A stretch of DNA of 64,000 bases from Carettochelys insculpta (lineage: Eukaryota; Chordata; Testudines; Carettochelyidae), in contig NC_134138.1 in assembly GCF_033958435.1 (NCBI RefSeq), positions 178,606,798-178,670,797 of the forward strand. The letters are read 5' to 3'. Position numbers and translations under genes: made by a program. The number at the start of each line of letters is the position of its first letter. The stretch's first letter is position 1. Shown here piece after piece: positions 1 to 11,800 of this stretch. The notes under the pieces were generated by a model. The model saw only the letters and a program-made list of their open reading frames with translations, had not been told where the DNA came from and did no database searches.

Positions 1-995
1 GACTGCCAATGTATTACAATGAATTTATTTTCTCTACTGGAGTTTACCAATCTCTTTGATTCAACTATCATTTAGTGTATATGTTGTATAAGGAAATCCC
101 AATAGATCTGATGGAAATCTGCCACACCTTTTATTTCAGCACTAACAAAAATATGGCAGTTGCCAATACTTAATTAAAATACATTTTATGGTCTGTACAG
201 AAAAGAGAATCCTAAACTAGACCATATTGCCTCTGCTGGAATTCCTGATGAAGTAAAGTAACAATAGGACAAAAAATTCCACGACATGGCCCACAATGCT
301 CTTTATACAATGGAATTCCATCTAAAATTCAGGTCTATTTCCCTTCAGTCCTTCCCACAAGCTCCATGTTTTGTTCCATCATTGATCCTTTCTGTATTCG
401 TTTGTAATGGCATGAGTATTATGCATCCAGCTATATTAAAGGACTTACCATCTGTCGCTCTGCATGTAAGGATTAAACACAATCCCACTTTCTCTGGCTC
501 TTGTCATGAGCAGGGGTATTTGCAATGGACAGAGATGGAAAAAGGTACAGTTTCTATTTTTCATAAAGATTTCCTGTGACAGTTACAATAAATGTACTGT
601 ACATAGTTAAGGCAACCTGATGAAATTACTGGAACCCTGCAGAAATAGAGACTGCTAATTATTTTATTTTATTACCACAGTGATGAATGACTTTTCATTG
701 TAATTTTCATCTTTCTCTGCTAGGTCCACCCACCTGTGAGGAACAAAAGGATCTAATAGCCCATTCATGTAGACTCGGGCGATGAATGTTTCAGAACTCA
801 TTAAATCGCTTGATGAGCAGCCCAGCTGAAGTAAATGAGAAAAGAGGTTTCAGTAAATTCATAATCAGCCCCAAAGGAGAGTGAGACTTTGACAGTACTT
901 GGAAGGGAAATCACCTAAGAAAACTAAGATGGTGCAGAAATTCGTACTGGCAAGTCTTTGGTATATTAGGTATATATTCCCCTCTGAGTTAAAAC
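1..995. other. Intronic AT-rich sequence, no gene seen
   Basis: No recognisable coding domain, RNA gene or repeat was identified here. The short open frames have no family signature and are not bounded by convincing splice sites. The stretch is treated as intron of the contactin-associated-protein gene whose exon lies at 38264-38457. Confidence 0.5.
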
Positions 996-998
996 TGA

Positions 999-1402
999 GG
1001 CTGTGTCTACACTTGCATTCCTCTTTTGAAAGAGGAATGCAAATGAGGGAAATCAAAAATACAAATGAGGTGCAGATTTACATATCTGGCACTTCATTTG
1101 CATGTTCTTTCAAAAGAGCTTCTTTCAAAAGAAGAAAAACAGTGTAGATGCAGCTCTATCAAAAGTAAACCCCATCTTCAAAAGAACCCTTCTTCCCATA
1201 AAAGGGAAAAAGGGTTCTTTTGAAGATGGGGTTTACTTTCGAAAGAACCGCATCTACACTGTTTTTCTTCTTTTGAAAAAAGCTCCTTTGAAAGAACATG
1301 CAAATGAAGTGCCAGATATGTAAATCTGCACCTCTTTTGCATTTTCGATTTCCCTCATTTGCATGCCTCTTTCAAAAGAGGAATGCAAGTATAGATACAA
1401 CC
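999..1402. mobile_element. Palindromic Harbinger-type MITE (404 bp, TSD TGA)
   Basis: The element is one long inverted repeat. The left arm starts GGCTGTGTCTACACTTGCAT and the right arm is its near-perfect reverse complement, ending at ATACAACC. The arms are nearly 200 bp and meet near 1195-1205. The arms are rich in CTTTTGAAA/TTTCAAAAG and contain the pair TGCAAATGAGG / CCTCATTTGCA. A 3-bp target duplication TGA lies at 996-998 and 1403-1405. The terminal motif matches the larger Harbinger elements in this window, but the interior is unrelated to theirs. It has no coding capacity; the open frames inside it come from the palindrome. A transcript would fold into a long hairpin. Confidence 0.85.
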
Positions 1403-1405
1403 TGA

Positions 1406-2616
1406 ATGAATGTTTCACCTTAGTATTGAGGAAGCACTGCTGAAGGTGTTATCCATACTTTTAATCTCAATAACCACTTTTAAGCATATGGCATTTTAAA
1501 CAAGAGCAGGTGTGTTAAATCTGATCAGGCCAAAATCCCACTGATTAATTACATTCTTTCATTGAAATTACTCCTGTCCTTTCTTACTTATCAGGGAAGC
1601 GTGAACAAGAATTAAATAGGTCATGCTTATGAAGCTGAACTATAAAATGTTCTTATTTTTCCTACAGTTGAATGTGGGGCTTCCCATTGTAAAAAGTTGC
1701 ATGTGTTTTCATGCTGTATGACATAACTCTGTATGTTCCATATATGATAGTTTGTAAACAGATTTAGGATTCTTCCAGTTAAATGAAAGTCATTCTCTTT
1801 CAGCTAACAAAAAGAACCACTTGCACTCCTGGTGGTAGCCTCAGAGGGATAGAGGTATGTCAGTCTGTAGCTGCACAAATAACAAGCCGTCCTATAGCAC
1901 ACTGAATATTAACAAATTAATTTATTATTTAATGAGCTTTCAAGGGTAAGACCCACTACCTCCAAATGACTTGAGTATTCCAGAAAGTCTCCACCTGTGC
2001 AGCCATCTAAATGCCTTAGGAAAGACTGTGTTAATTCACTTTCTCTATGTCTTGAGTAATGCTGGGATGCTAATTAATGTGGTCATGACTCTCAAAACAG
2101 ATGGTTTCTAACCAACAGCTGGAAAAGCTGCAGCCAAGGTTTATAAAGAATAAGCCTCATCAGGGAAATCCAAATGGCTTTTTGATAGACTAACAAAAAC
2201 AGCAGATGAAGGAAAAGTAGCCACTTTTAACATAACTGGAACCTAGCAAACTGTTTAATTAAATTTCATCAGATTTTACTCTCCAACTAATTCAAGTTGA
2301 CTTGGATAGAAACACTGTCACATACACTAAAAAATCCACAAACAAACAGAATGAAGGAGTGTACAAAAATAACATGCAATAATATCGAGATGTGAAAAGG
2401 AGTCCAATAACAACTGTGTAATTTAGAATCGTATATTATCTCTTCAGTAATAAGGTAAAAGAGGATTATAACCTATTGGAGATATTGAACAAAAGGTATT
2501 ATATTGGGAGAAGTTGCCATGCTTGTTGGAATTAGCAAAGAACAAAGAGAGCCTAACCCAAGTAGCAATTTGGGCAGAAAAAGTAGAAAACTATTATATC
2601 TCAGAGATAATTAATC
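1406..2616. other. Intronic sequence with a Penelope tail remnant
   Basis: Mostly AT-rich unique-looking DNA. The only recognisable piece is the Penelope-like tail at 1843-1985, listed separately. Confidence 0.5.
1843..1985 (-). mobile_element. Penelope-like element 3' tail remnant
   Basis: Read on the minus strand, this is a diverged copy of the 3' tail seen intact at 26330-26447. It has the order 'gtgggtct..accc..gaaagctcat', 'taataaat', 'ttagt', 'gtgct', and ends 'cagactgacatacctct'. No coding part is preserved, so it is a severely 5'-truncated insertion. Confidence 0.6.
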
Positions 2617-2619
2617 TAA

Positions 2620-3329
2620 GGCTACGTCTACACGTGCACCCAACTTCGAAATAGCTTATTTCGATGTTGCGACATCGAAATAGGCTATTTCGATGAATAA
2701 CGTCTACACGTCCTCCAGGGCTGGCAACGTCGATGTTCAACTTCGACGTTGCTCAGCCCAACATCGAAATAGGCACAGCGAGGGAACGTCTACACGGCAA
2801 AGTAGCACACATCGAAATAAGGGAGCCAGGCACAGCTGCAGACAGGGTCATGGGGCGGACTCAACAGCAAGTCGCTCCCTTAAAGGGCCCCTCCCAGACA
2901 CACTTTCATTAAACAGTGCAAGATACACAGAGCCAACAACTAGTTGCAGACCCTGTATATGCAGCACGGACCCCCAGCTGCAGCAGCAGCAGCCAGAAGC
3001 CCTGGGCTAAGGGCTGCTGCCCACGGTGACCACAGAGCCCCGCAAGGGCTGGAGAGAGAGTATCTCTCAACCCCCCAGCTGATGGCCGCCATGGAGGACC
3101 CCGCTATTTCGATGTTGCGGGACGCGGATCGTCTACACGTCCCTACTTCGATGTTGAACGTCGAAGTAGGGCGCTATTCCCATCCGCTCATGGGGTTAGC
3201 GACTTCGACGTCTCGCCGCCTAACGTCGATTTCAACTTCGAAATAGCGCCCAACACGTGTAGACGTGACGGGCGCTATTTCGAAGTTGGTGCCGCTACTT
3301 CGAAGTAGCGTGCACGTGTAGACGCAGCC
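2620..3329 (-). mobile_element. Non-autonomous Harbinger element, copy 1 (710 bp, TSD TAA)
   Basis: Terminal inverted repeats are GGCTACGTCTACACGTGCAC on the left and the complement of GGCTGCGTCTACACGTGCAC on the right. The target duplication is TAA (2617-2619 and 3330-3332). Both ends are packed with short inverted motifs (ATCGAAAT/ATTTCGAT, CTTCGAAG). About 330 bp at each end is collinear with the ends of the 4-kb Harbinger at 19265-23303, including a block that reads GCCGCCATGGAGGACC and a TTAAAGGGCC block. The middle, with both genes, is missing. The open frames inside (105 and 100 codons) are identical to those of the copy at 51264-51973, which shows very recent common origin; I do not regard them as genes. 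Orientation is given relative to the 4-kb element. Confidence 0.93.
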
Positions 3330-3332
3330 TAA

Positions 3333-5349
3333 AAGAGCAAGCAAACTCTGAAAAATGGTTACAAAGACAGACATTTAATCTAGACAAGGTATTGCAACGC
3401 AAAATAACATCAAAGAATGACATGGCAATATATTCGTACACTTCATGTGATGTAAAAAGGCCAGTATTAGCAGCAGTTTTTCTTTAGATAAATTTAGTAT
3501 GGGCTTACTTGAAAACTTGCAGTTGAGTATGGTTACTTCATTATCAAAATACATGGACATTTTCTAAGAGTTGAAAACAGCAAGGGGACAAAATTTGGAA
3601 ACTGGTGAAAGTGAATGTGGGGACATATTTAGATAGTTGAGTATGCCAAGTACCCGCACATTTTAAAAAAGGGAAATTAATAACAGTGTAGAAATATTTG
3701 AAGGATATTACTCATAATGTATTTGTGAAAATGCTTATGTACTATGACAAAGAAGGTGTAAGAGTCTGAACAGAAAGAAAGGAAGTGATATGGAACAAGA
3801 GAATACAACTAAGGCTAAATCTATACTACAATCTAGCAATGTAATGTCTCTGCATACATACACTCTCACCAACACCTTGCCATGAGTAGAAACGATATAG
3901 CTGTGGCATGTGCTGAGTACATATCCATCAGTTTTGGACATGGTGGAACCGTGCCTCTGCTGTTGCTGTTCATGATACCTCAGATAATCTCCAGCTTCAA
4001 CTTTGACCAACCAAAGTGTGTAGTAGCCTTAGAGTGTGTATCTGTCATAAAAGTACATTCAGGCTGTTGTCTCCCTCCTCGTTGCCTGTCCTCATACTTC
4101 TGTTTACACTTTTGTGAGGCTTTTCCTTGGAGGAATCAAAGGCCTCATTAATATTAGACATTTAATCAAACATTCTTTCATATTGTTAATTAAGTTTCTG
4201 ATCCCTCAAGTCCAGGAGGCGTCCTCCCCAATCTGCATTTGCAGATCACATTTTCTGTGCTCATATCAAAGGTTTCTTTCGAATCCTTTAGAAAGGTTTA
4301 ATGAATTCCCCATTCAGAATTTCCTCATAAATGCTGTTCAGCATGTTTCCAAAGTCTTACCTCCTGCTGTGGATTTGCACCTTTGCATCCCTATTGAATA
4401 AGGTTTGTTAGTATTTTAATCATCTCATCGTCTCAGGGAGATTTTATTTCTCTGGCTAAATGAACAACTTACTTGATCTCAAATTCATCATTCTTTAATA
4501 CCTGCAATTTATATTGAACAATCAAGACTCAGCTCTTTACACAAAAGCCAGATCATTCTAAGTGAAACAGCAGAGAATTTAATGAAAGAGAAGATTTCTT
4601 GTAATGTGACATCACTCAAAGCTCAGCAGATGTCTCCAATGTGGACTGAGCCAATTTTTGTCTTTCTACAAGGTCTACAGCAATGTGTTATTCAACTGAA
4701 TAGCAATACAAGATTGCATACTTTTATGGAGCCCCTACCCTCCAAATACCTGTAAATTATAAACAGGTCACATATCTATATGAAAGTTTGTAACAAAATT
4801 ATTTTCCTGGTTTGGAAACCTCAAACCATTTCAAGTAATGTACAGAACTCCCAGTTTTGTGCTATATTTAACATGACACAATCAATGATGAAAAGTACAC
4901 TCAGTCACCTCGATATACTCATTTATTTCCCATGAGAATTCCACCTACTTAATGGAGCAAGATTTGCTCAGTAAGTTAAGATTGGAACTAATCAAACACC
5001 AATGTCTATGACATAGATTAAGTCATTCAGGAAACAATTCTGCTCAAGACACAATTACAAACCAAGAGGCATCGTATAAATATTCTTTAATTCTCCATTT
5101 TCTCCTTTCCAGAATTTTTTCTTCTTTAATTTCATCATTAGTGGTAGAGCCCCATCATCTACTATGTGACCCCCACTGACAAAGTCACTTCAAGTTTTTG
5201 ATAGCACCAGTTGGATGCCAAATTTGACTCATTACAATAATAGCTCTATTTTGTCACTGAATTTGCTGCTATTACCAATGTCCTTTTCTTGTCTTAGCCT
5301 CAGTTAAAAAAAAAACAAACCCTCCTTTTGTGCTGACTACAATTTAAGC
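3333..5349. other. Intronic sequence, no gene seen
   Basis: AT-rich DNA with no recognisable coding domain. A degraded 'aaggctaaatctatactac' near 3811 resembles a Harbinger-type end, but no partner end or target duplication was found. Confidence 0.45.
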
Positions 5350-5357
5350 CTCTAAAG

Positions 5358-5553
5358 CATGGGTGTCCAACCTTTTGGCTTGCCTGGGCCACATTGAGTG
5401 AAGAGGAATTGTCTTGGGCCGCATATAAAATATATAATATAGTTAATGTACATAAATCACATAATAATGTTAAAAGTTTACGACCTTGTGGGGCCGCATT
5501 ACTAGCTGTCCAGGGCCGCATGCGGCCCATGGGCAGCGGGTTGGACACGCCTG
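5358..5553 (+). mobile_element. Short hAT-type element (196 bp)
   Basis: Ends are CATGGGTGTCCAACC and the complement of CAGGCGTGTCCAACCC. They are flanked by an imperfect 8-bp direct repeat (CTCTAAAG at 5350-5357, CTCTAAGT at 5554-5561), as expected for hAT transposition. The interior contains 'ggccgcat' and 'catgcggccc' motifs and an AT-rich centre. It is the same family, in opposite orientation, as the better preserved copy at 28899-29087. Non-coding. Confidence 0.8.
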
Positions 5554-5561
5554 CTCTAAGT

Positions 5562-7984
5562 CTCTTTTCAGATCAATTATTTTGTTAGTGACAAAGCACT
5601 CGCGAGCAGGATTGTTTGATGTGTTCTGGCAAAGAGTTTTCAGTTTATATACTATATGAAGGCCCAGTAATGGGCAAGAAAATAACACTACTAACAAGCC
5701 CTACAAACTCCATGTTTCCTTTCATTAAGAAGAGCAAGAGTGAGCACTTGCCTCAAGATAGCTTAAGAAACAAGGGCGAAAAGAGTCCTTACAGCTGCAG
5801 CACCTTCTCAGCAATAGCTAGACGCTGGACCTGGGAGTCTGAGTTTAATAAAATAAAATAAAATAAAATAAACTCCAGGGGAAGGCTTCATTCTTCAGAA
5901 TGCCCATTTATTAGTTATACTGGCCCTAACTTGTTAAGCAAAAGGGAAGTAGAAACAGAAATGTGTCTGAAATTAAGCTAGAACTCCAGCCAGAGACAAA
6001 CAGTACAGTGTTATTACAGAGCTTACTTTTAAATGAGGACTTTGGAGATGAGATGATACCACAGAAGATATGGCACAGCTAGATGATAACATTGCTAAAA
6101 AAATAAAAAGTATGTCGTCTGCCCCTAAACAAGGGGACTTCACTACCATGGCAGGGGTCATTTATTTGCATAAGGGCCAGTTTGAAATTACGTCATTACA
6201 TTACATTCATTGTCAGCCTAATTCTGGTCAAATATTTAGTTTTGTGGGCTCACAAGAGCTACTACCAAACTACCACCTACAACATACATTGTCAATGCTG
6301 CTGTGCTTCAGAGGGACATGTTTCTTGCACTTAAATGTTTGTTGTTTTAAATAAACAAGAATCAAAGATACCTATGTGCAATGTCTCTGATGGGCTAATA
6401 GTAATCCGGCAAAAGCTCTGTTACGTAACTACACTGAAGCTGTTTACTTGTTATTCAGCATTTTGGATACCAAGCATATAAGAATATCAGTATATTAAAA
6501 ATGCCAATACATACAAAATGCTAATGTTCCATAACACATCAAGGATTAAAAAAAACATCAGTAAAAGTATCTTTAAATTCAGAATACAAGTTCACATGGG
6601 ATCACATGCTGTATGAAGGAGGTACATTTTACCTCTTGCTTCTGGTGGGAAAAAAAGCATGTGACCCAGACTTGCAGTATATTTTATTACAGCTGTAATT
6701 CATGACATAATTTTATGTGTGTGTGTGTGTGTGTGTGTGCACGCATGTGTGTATGAGTGAGAGAGAGAGTGTATTTAAGGTTGCCCAACAGTGTACCTTC
6801 CCAGAACAACATTCAGTTTGGGGTTGCTTCAATTATGCCAAATCTTTACTGTTTGGTATAAAATTTTCCATTCTAGCAGTCAGCCTCATACTGAAAGCTT
6901 TTTTAATGTTTCAGCTGATTTGGTTAAGCCATATCTAGGAAAGAAACTGGGGAAAATACATTATTTTGACTATATGAAAAGGATCAATTTCATCATGAAG
7001 TTCTAATGCCTCAGTGCCCTGGATCAGGGACTTGAATTTGGCAAGATGACTGTATTTGTGCCAAGAATGCACCTTTGCTCTTCCGGTGAAAAACTACCTA
7101 AATTTGTCCAAGCTATACACCTTCAAAAATTCAGTTTGCATGTTCTCAGTAAAGAAATTTGGTAGCTACATTTTCTGAAGATTTCATTTGCACGTCAGAT
7201 ACTCCTGCCCAAGATGAAGCAGCTTGGGTAGGATACAGATGGAAAAAGAGTTGGATCTGTGGTAGGAACTGAAACAAGGAGCAGAGGTATGATGGACTGA
7301 GCAGGAGATGCAAGGACAAAAACCTGGGAGTTGGGGAGCAGAGAAGACACATCTGATGGAATTTCTGGTTGTTATTTTTTTGGTTTTTTAAAAAAATTAA
7401 AGAAATTTAAACACAAAACAAGTGAATAAAATGATTAAGGTTGCTAGAGAACAGCTTAAAACATTTGTAAATAGGGTTTGTTTAACATATATTCTACACA
7501 GATTTTATATAATAATATCAGTATAGGGTTTTATCAGGATTCATTTGTAATGACATATTTCACTTGCTGCTTACACTCAATACCATTTAAAACAGAAAAA
7601 CAAACAAACAAACAAACACTTATCCCATCATGAACCTCCCATCTCTTCTATTCATTACTCAGTTTTACCTTGTTGGTATGAAATATATATTGGGAATGTT
7701 ATGTAATGTGCAATTACAGAAATTAAATTCACTGCAGTTTGAACCTTTCTAATCTGGCCCTCTCTTGTCTGGTAACATCCATAAACTGGCATGATTTTAG
7801 TTAGCTGGATGATCAATTATCATGGGTGTAGCCAAGTTTTCCATGGTTCCATAGTTGTTTAAAACCACCAGTTCTAGCTCTCACTGTTCTGTGATGCTGT
7901 TTAGCTGCAATCTGTTCCTGAATATTTTGTTCGAGCCCAGTAAGCAGTGGAAGTGTCAGTAATGTGCTAGACAACATTGCTCTC
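5562..7984. other. Intronic sequence with simple repeats
   Basis: No gene recognised. It contains an (AAATA)n tract near 5846-5871, a (GT)n run at 6714-6740 followed by (GA)n near 6760, and an (AAAC)n tract near 7597-7618. Otherwise AT-rich, without identifiable domains. Confidence 0.5.
6714..6740. repeat. (GT)n microsatellite
   Basis: Uninterrupted GT dinucleotides followed by an interrupted GC/GT/GA-rich stretch up to about 6775. Confidence 0.95.
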
Positions 7985-7987
7985 CCA

Positions 7988-8403
7988 GGCTGCATCGACA
8001 CTACAATTATCTTTTGAAGGATGATCTGGAAGATCTTTCAAAAATGTGTGCCCACACACACAAAAAAGTAGATCAAAAGAGCAATCTGGTCTTTTGAGAG
8101 AGAGCATCCACAGAGTCCCCACTCTTTCAAAAGAATGAACCAGGGATAAAAAAATTCTGGTGCCAAGAGGACTGCTCTTTTGGAAAAAGGGCCCAGAAAG
8201 CATCTACATTTTTTTTTTCAAAAGACATTTTCAAGAGGTGGTGCTCTTCCTGATCTGGAAAGGGAAAAGGTCTTCCAGAAGGAGAGATGCATTTTTTTTT
8301 TCAATTTTGGATCAAAAGAGTGCATTTTGTGTGTGGACACTCTGCATGTTCTTTTGAAAAAGGGCCTGATTTTCTGAAAGAACTTGCTAGCATAGATGTA
8401 GCC
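7988..8403. mobile_element. Harbinger-type MITE (416 bp, TSD CCA)
   Basis: Starts GGCTGCATCGACACTAC and ends with the complement of GGCTACATCTATGC. It is flanked by CCA at 7985-7987 and 8404-8406. The interior repeats CTTTTGAAA/TTTCAAAAG motifs and subterminal 'gtgtggacac'. Its interior is unlike the 2620-type elements, so it is a separate family using the same ends. Open frames inside are spurious. Confidence 0.75.
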
Positions 8404-8716
8404 CCACGGTCTGGCAAATTCTATCATTCTCCATCATCCTGAAGGTGTCAAAGTAGAGAGTTTCAACCTATACGAAAAACTGTAAGACTATATATGCCTC
8501 TTCCCTTTCCCTATGCTGAATTGGTCCTGTCCTTTTCCCAGCTTCCAAAGAGCTTACAAATATTAGTTTATATTTCTGTGAGCAATGGGATTCAAGACTA
8601 TGTCTCAGGTCTTTAGCTACTTCAGAGACCTAAAGAATTCCTCCTTACTTTGCCAATCCAGTTATAAGTGGTTTGAGTAAATGAGTTTCCAACATTTCCA
8701 GTAGAAGGCTCTACAG

Positions 8717-9264
8717 CAGGGATTCCCAACCCATGGGTCAGGACCCCAACATGGGTCACCATGAGATTTTCGAAGCATTGCCAGCTGGGCAGCTTCAAGC
8801 CACATGTGGCTGTTAAAGGAACCATTTGTGGCTCCTGCTGCTGCTCACTCACCCAGCTCCCATTCCCTACCGTGCAACGCTGAAATGGAACTCAATTTAA
8901 TTATTTCAATGGCTGACACGAGGGATCTGGCCATGAAACCAGTTAAATTGAGTCCCACTTCAGCGTGGCAGGGCAGGGAACTGCCCACACTGCAGGTGGG
9001 GAAAGGGGGTAGGATGGGTAGCTGTGCAGAGGAAGCAGCAGTGGCCCAGCAAAGGAGCAGCAGTGGCAGTGCCTGGTGCTTGTGTGAGGTAGGTGGAGGG
9101 TAGTTGTTTGGGGCTGAGAGGGGTTTAAGCCACGGGTGGGGACATGCATTTTTCACAGGGGAGAAACACCCCCCCACCTGCCTCAGTTTTGAATTGCCTT
9201 GGGTCACAAAGTCTTACCGAATCGTCAAAATGGGTCCCCCTCTCAATAAGATTGGGAACCACTG
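8717..9264. mobile_element. hAT-type element (548 bp, 8-bp TSD)
   Basis: Ends are CAGGGATTCCCAACCCATG and the complement of CAGTGGTTCCCAATC, the typical hAT 'CAGNGGTTCCCAA' form. The flanking direct repeat is CTCTACAG (8709-8716) / CTCTAAAG (9265-9272), 7 of 8 matching. The interior contains a paired inverted motif (GGAACTCAATTTAA / TTAAATTGAGTCCC near 8888-8957). No transposase; non-autonomous. Confidence 0.82.
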
Positions 9265-9270
9265 CTCTAA

Positions 9271-9469
9271 AGCGTTGGGTCTATACCCTGTGGGGTTGCA
9301 GCCCACAGTAGCTTCACATCTGGAAAGTTCTCTTCATGTCAATGCTCAAAGCATTACATTGTGCGACAAGGCAGGATGGATTCTACGCTACATGCAACCA
9401 CCAGGAGAACACAAGTGGCACAGGGCATGGTTCTCATCACCTAGGTTGACTCTACCTTGACCCAACGCT
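9271..9469. repeat. Short element with 11-bp terminal inverted repeat
   Basis: AGCGTTGGGTC at 9271-9281 is repeated as its exact complement GACCCAACGCT at 9459-9469. No convincing target duplication was found, so assignment to a transposon class is open. It directly abuts the hAT element's target repeat. Confidence 0.45.
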
Positions 9470-9833
9470 TCTGGAAAACCTTTTGCTTAAACTCAGCCAC
9501 CGAGCTGCCACAGATCTCAAAAAATGATCCTTTTAGTGCTCGTTATCAATATAACCTTGAAAAATAGTCGTGTATGAAAGCCAGTGTATACTGTTTCCTT
9601 TCTTTTTACTCTCTCTCTCTGCAGTAGCTATATGCTAAGCATCACAAAGCAGAAAAAAATCAGCACTCAGAAGAAAGTTTATGCACCTACAGTAATAGAG
9701 TTTAAGGCCGAAAGTGGCCTTGTCATCGAGTCTGATCTGCTGTATATTACAGACCACACTAAACCCAACATTCTGACAAACAAGAGACTGAAACCTAATC
9801 TAGCTGTTATCTACTGAGATGATCAGAGCTAGG

Positions 9834-10464
9834 GCAACCACATCTCTCTATCTCAAATACAGGACATGGAGATATGGGGGAGGGGGCTTCTCCCAGCTCC
9901 ACTGAGGCACAGGGAGCTGGGAACCGGCTGGCAGCCGCATGGGTGGGCTCCCGGCTCCCCCTGCCTTGTGGAGCTTGAAAGGAAGCAGCAGCTGCCAATG
10001 ATCTTCCTGGCTTCTCTGAGCCTTGGGGAGCCAGGAAGGAGGTGGCAGCTGCCAGTTCTCCTCACAGCTTCCCTGAGCCATAGGGAGCTGGGAAGGCATC
10101 AGCAACTGCCAGTGCTCCTCCAGGCTATCCATGTGCATGGGGAGCCGGGAACTGCATGGCAGCCGAGCAGGAGGGCTCCTGGCTCCCGGCTCCCCATGAC
10201 TTGGGGAGCCGGGAGCCAGGCGGCAGCCGTGGCGGGGCACCAGGAATCAGGTGCAGCCATGTGGGTCTGGCTCCCAGCTCTCCCAAGCTGTGGGGAGGTG
10301 GGAACTGGACCGCAACTGCACCGGTGTGTGGCAGGATCCAGGCTCCAGCAACTCCCCCGCCAAATATGGGGCAATTAGCCCTGTTTTGAAAATAAATCCA
10401 GACATGTTAATGGAGCCTGAAATATGGAACTGTCCTGCATAAGCGGGATGGATAGTTACCCTAA
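9834..10464. mobile_element. TIR element with a GC-rich minisatellite core
   Basis: The ends carry a short inverted repeat (AGGGCAACCACATC near 9834 and the complement of TAGGGTAACTATCC near 10450). A possible 8-bp flanking repeat TCAGAGCT/TCTGAGCT is imperfect. The core is strikingly GC-rich compared with its surroundings and consists mostly of a degenerate tandem repeat, listed separately. Long open frames on both strands (up to 170 codons on the plus strand) exist only because the repeat unit is a multiple of three; no known protein is recognised. The class (hAT or other) is uncertain. Confidence 0.5.
9968..10195. repeat. 57-bp tandem repeat, four diverged units
   Basis: Units begin at 9968, 10025, 10082 and 10139, exactly 57 bp apart. 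Each opens with GGGGAGCC(A/G)GGAA-like sequence, followed by GGCAGCTGCCAGT and CTCCTC..GC. The 57-bp length (19 codons) keeps all frames open across units. Confidence 0.8.
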
Positions 10465-10854
10465 TCTGAGCTCAGAATCTCTGGCATATTATTTTACTAT
10501 TGATTTCTTTGACTACTAATATTTATATAACAGAATGTATATACAAAGTCCAGATTGGGCAGGCTAAAAGATTAAGCTCTCACTTGAGTTCGGGCCACTG
10601 TACCTGCTCTAATGCACTAGGAACTCTGGTTTATTACAATAGAAACTACATGGTAGTTGGACAAGTCTTAAAGCTAACAATTTTCTTTCAGCACTTGGTT
10701 TATGGAGCATTACATCAAAAAAAAACTATTTGGTTTCAACAGATTTTTCCTATTCTTTCAGTCAGCAGACATGAGAATGTACAGATGTAATCTAATTTGA
10801 ATTTTATTTGTTTATCAGTGGAGTGGAACTTATGACTTCTCACCTTAGAGTGCA

Positions 10855-11800
10855 TAACAGGGCATGGCTCACCACCATGGCAACTCCTGCTGCTCACACT
10901 GGGAATTAGTTTTGATCCTCAGCACGGCACCTTCTCTGGGCCAGTGCGTCACCCGTTGTCACTCTGCTCTCTTCACACTTTTCTCTAACTCTGGGTCACT
11001 CCTCAGATCATAGTGTCCTCTTTAGGAAACTGCCCTCCAGCAGTACCCACTACTCAGTCTCTCATGCCCACTTCTGGGTTGTATTAGCAGTCATCAGTCC
11101 TACCTGCCACTGTAGCTAACTGCAGCGAAAGTCTAACCCATCAGTGTCAGGGACAACTTGCAGTCCATATTGGCCTCTGTCCTTAGTGGCAAGGTGTAGT
11201 GCAAGGGGGAGACCCAGGCCTAGCCACTGCTCTAGGTCCTGGCCAAGGGACCCTCTGGAAAAAATTTTGTCCTGCCCCCCCGCCCCCAGTCAACTGTATC
11301 TCATACCCTGGACTACTTCCCCTGAGATCCTTGCACTTTCTTGGTCCTTGCATCAAGGCCTGCAGCTGGATACATAAGAACAGCCATACTGGGTCAGACC
11401 AAAGGTCCTTCCAGCCCAGTATCCTGTCCGCTGACAGTGGCCAATGCCAGGTGCCCCAGATGGAGTGAATTGAATAGGTAACAATCTCTGTCCTGCCATC
11501 CATCCAGGTGTTAGGCAAGAGCCACTCTTGTTCTTTAGCTGCACTGTGCCTGCTTAGCATCACTCTCTCCAAGTGCTTCTCCTCTGCTGGGAGCTGGTCC
11601 TATATCCTTCATAGTCAGGACCCAACTGCTTCTACTTTACTGAGCAGCTCCATGCATACAGGTCTGCCCCAGCAAGTTGATCTCTGATTGGCACTGCTAG
11701 GAGTCCTTTCTTAACTGGGTGGGATTCTTCACAAGGCTCCTTCTGGCCTACTTTAACCCCTTTCCTGCCAGAGTGGAGCAGCCACCCCACTACAGAGCTC
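10855..11800 (-). mobile_element. Decayed LTR-like repeat interrupted by a CR1 3' end
   Basis: This stretch shares a patchy collinear pattern with 16330-17100 and 47155-47789. Blocks include 'caactgcagc.aaggtctarccc', 'ggttctggc..agggacc' and 'agtggtcaggacccaactgc'. The 47155 copy has solo-LTR ends, and the minus-strand orientation is taken from it. A CR1 fragment at 11371-11545 splits it. No retroviral coding sequence is present. Boundaries are approximate. Confidence 0.4.
11371..11545 (-). mobile_element. CR1 LINE 3' end fragment
   Basis: On the plus strand it reads ACATAAGAACAGCCATACTG, GGTCAGACCAAAGGTCC, CAGCCCAGTATCC and GCCAATGCCAGGTGCCCCAG, the reverse complement of the CR1 3' untranslated end. 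The same block ends the longer CR1 at 35248. It is 5'-truncated to under 200 bp, which is typical of CR1. Confidence 0.9.

Noticed and set aside
2693..3246. 105- and 100-codon frames repeated at 51347-51900 as a conserved gene family
   Set aside because: They lie in non-coding ends of MITEs. Identity reflects recent copying, and the same DNA in the 4-kb element is outside its two genes.
9968..10195. CRISPR-like array
   Set aside because: Units are contiguous without spacers, and the window is vertebrate DNA.
9866..10378. 170-codon plus-strand open frame
   Set aside because: It runs through a 57-bp tandem repeat whose length is a multiple of three and has no family signature; it is best explained by repeat structure.
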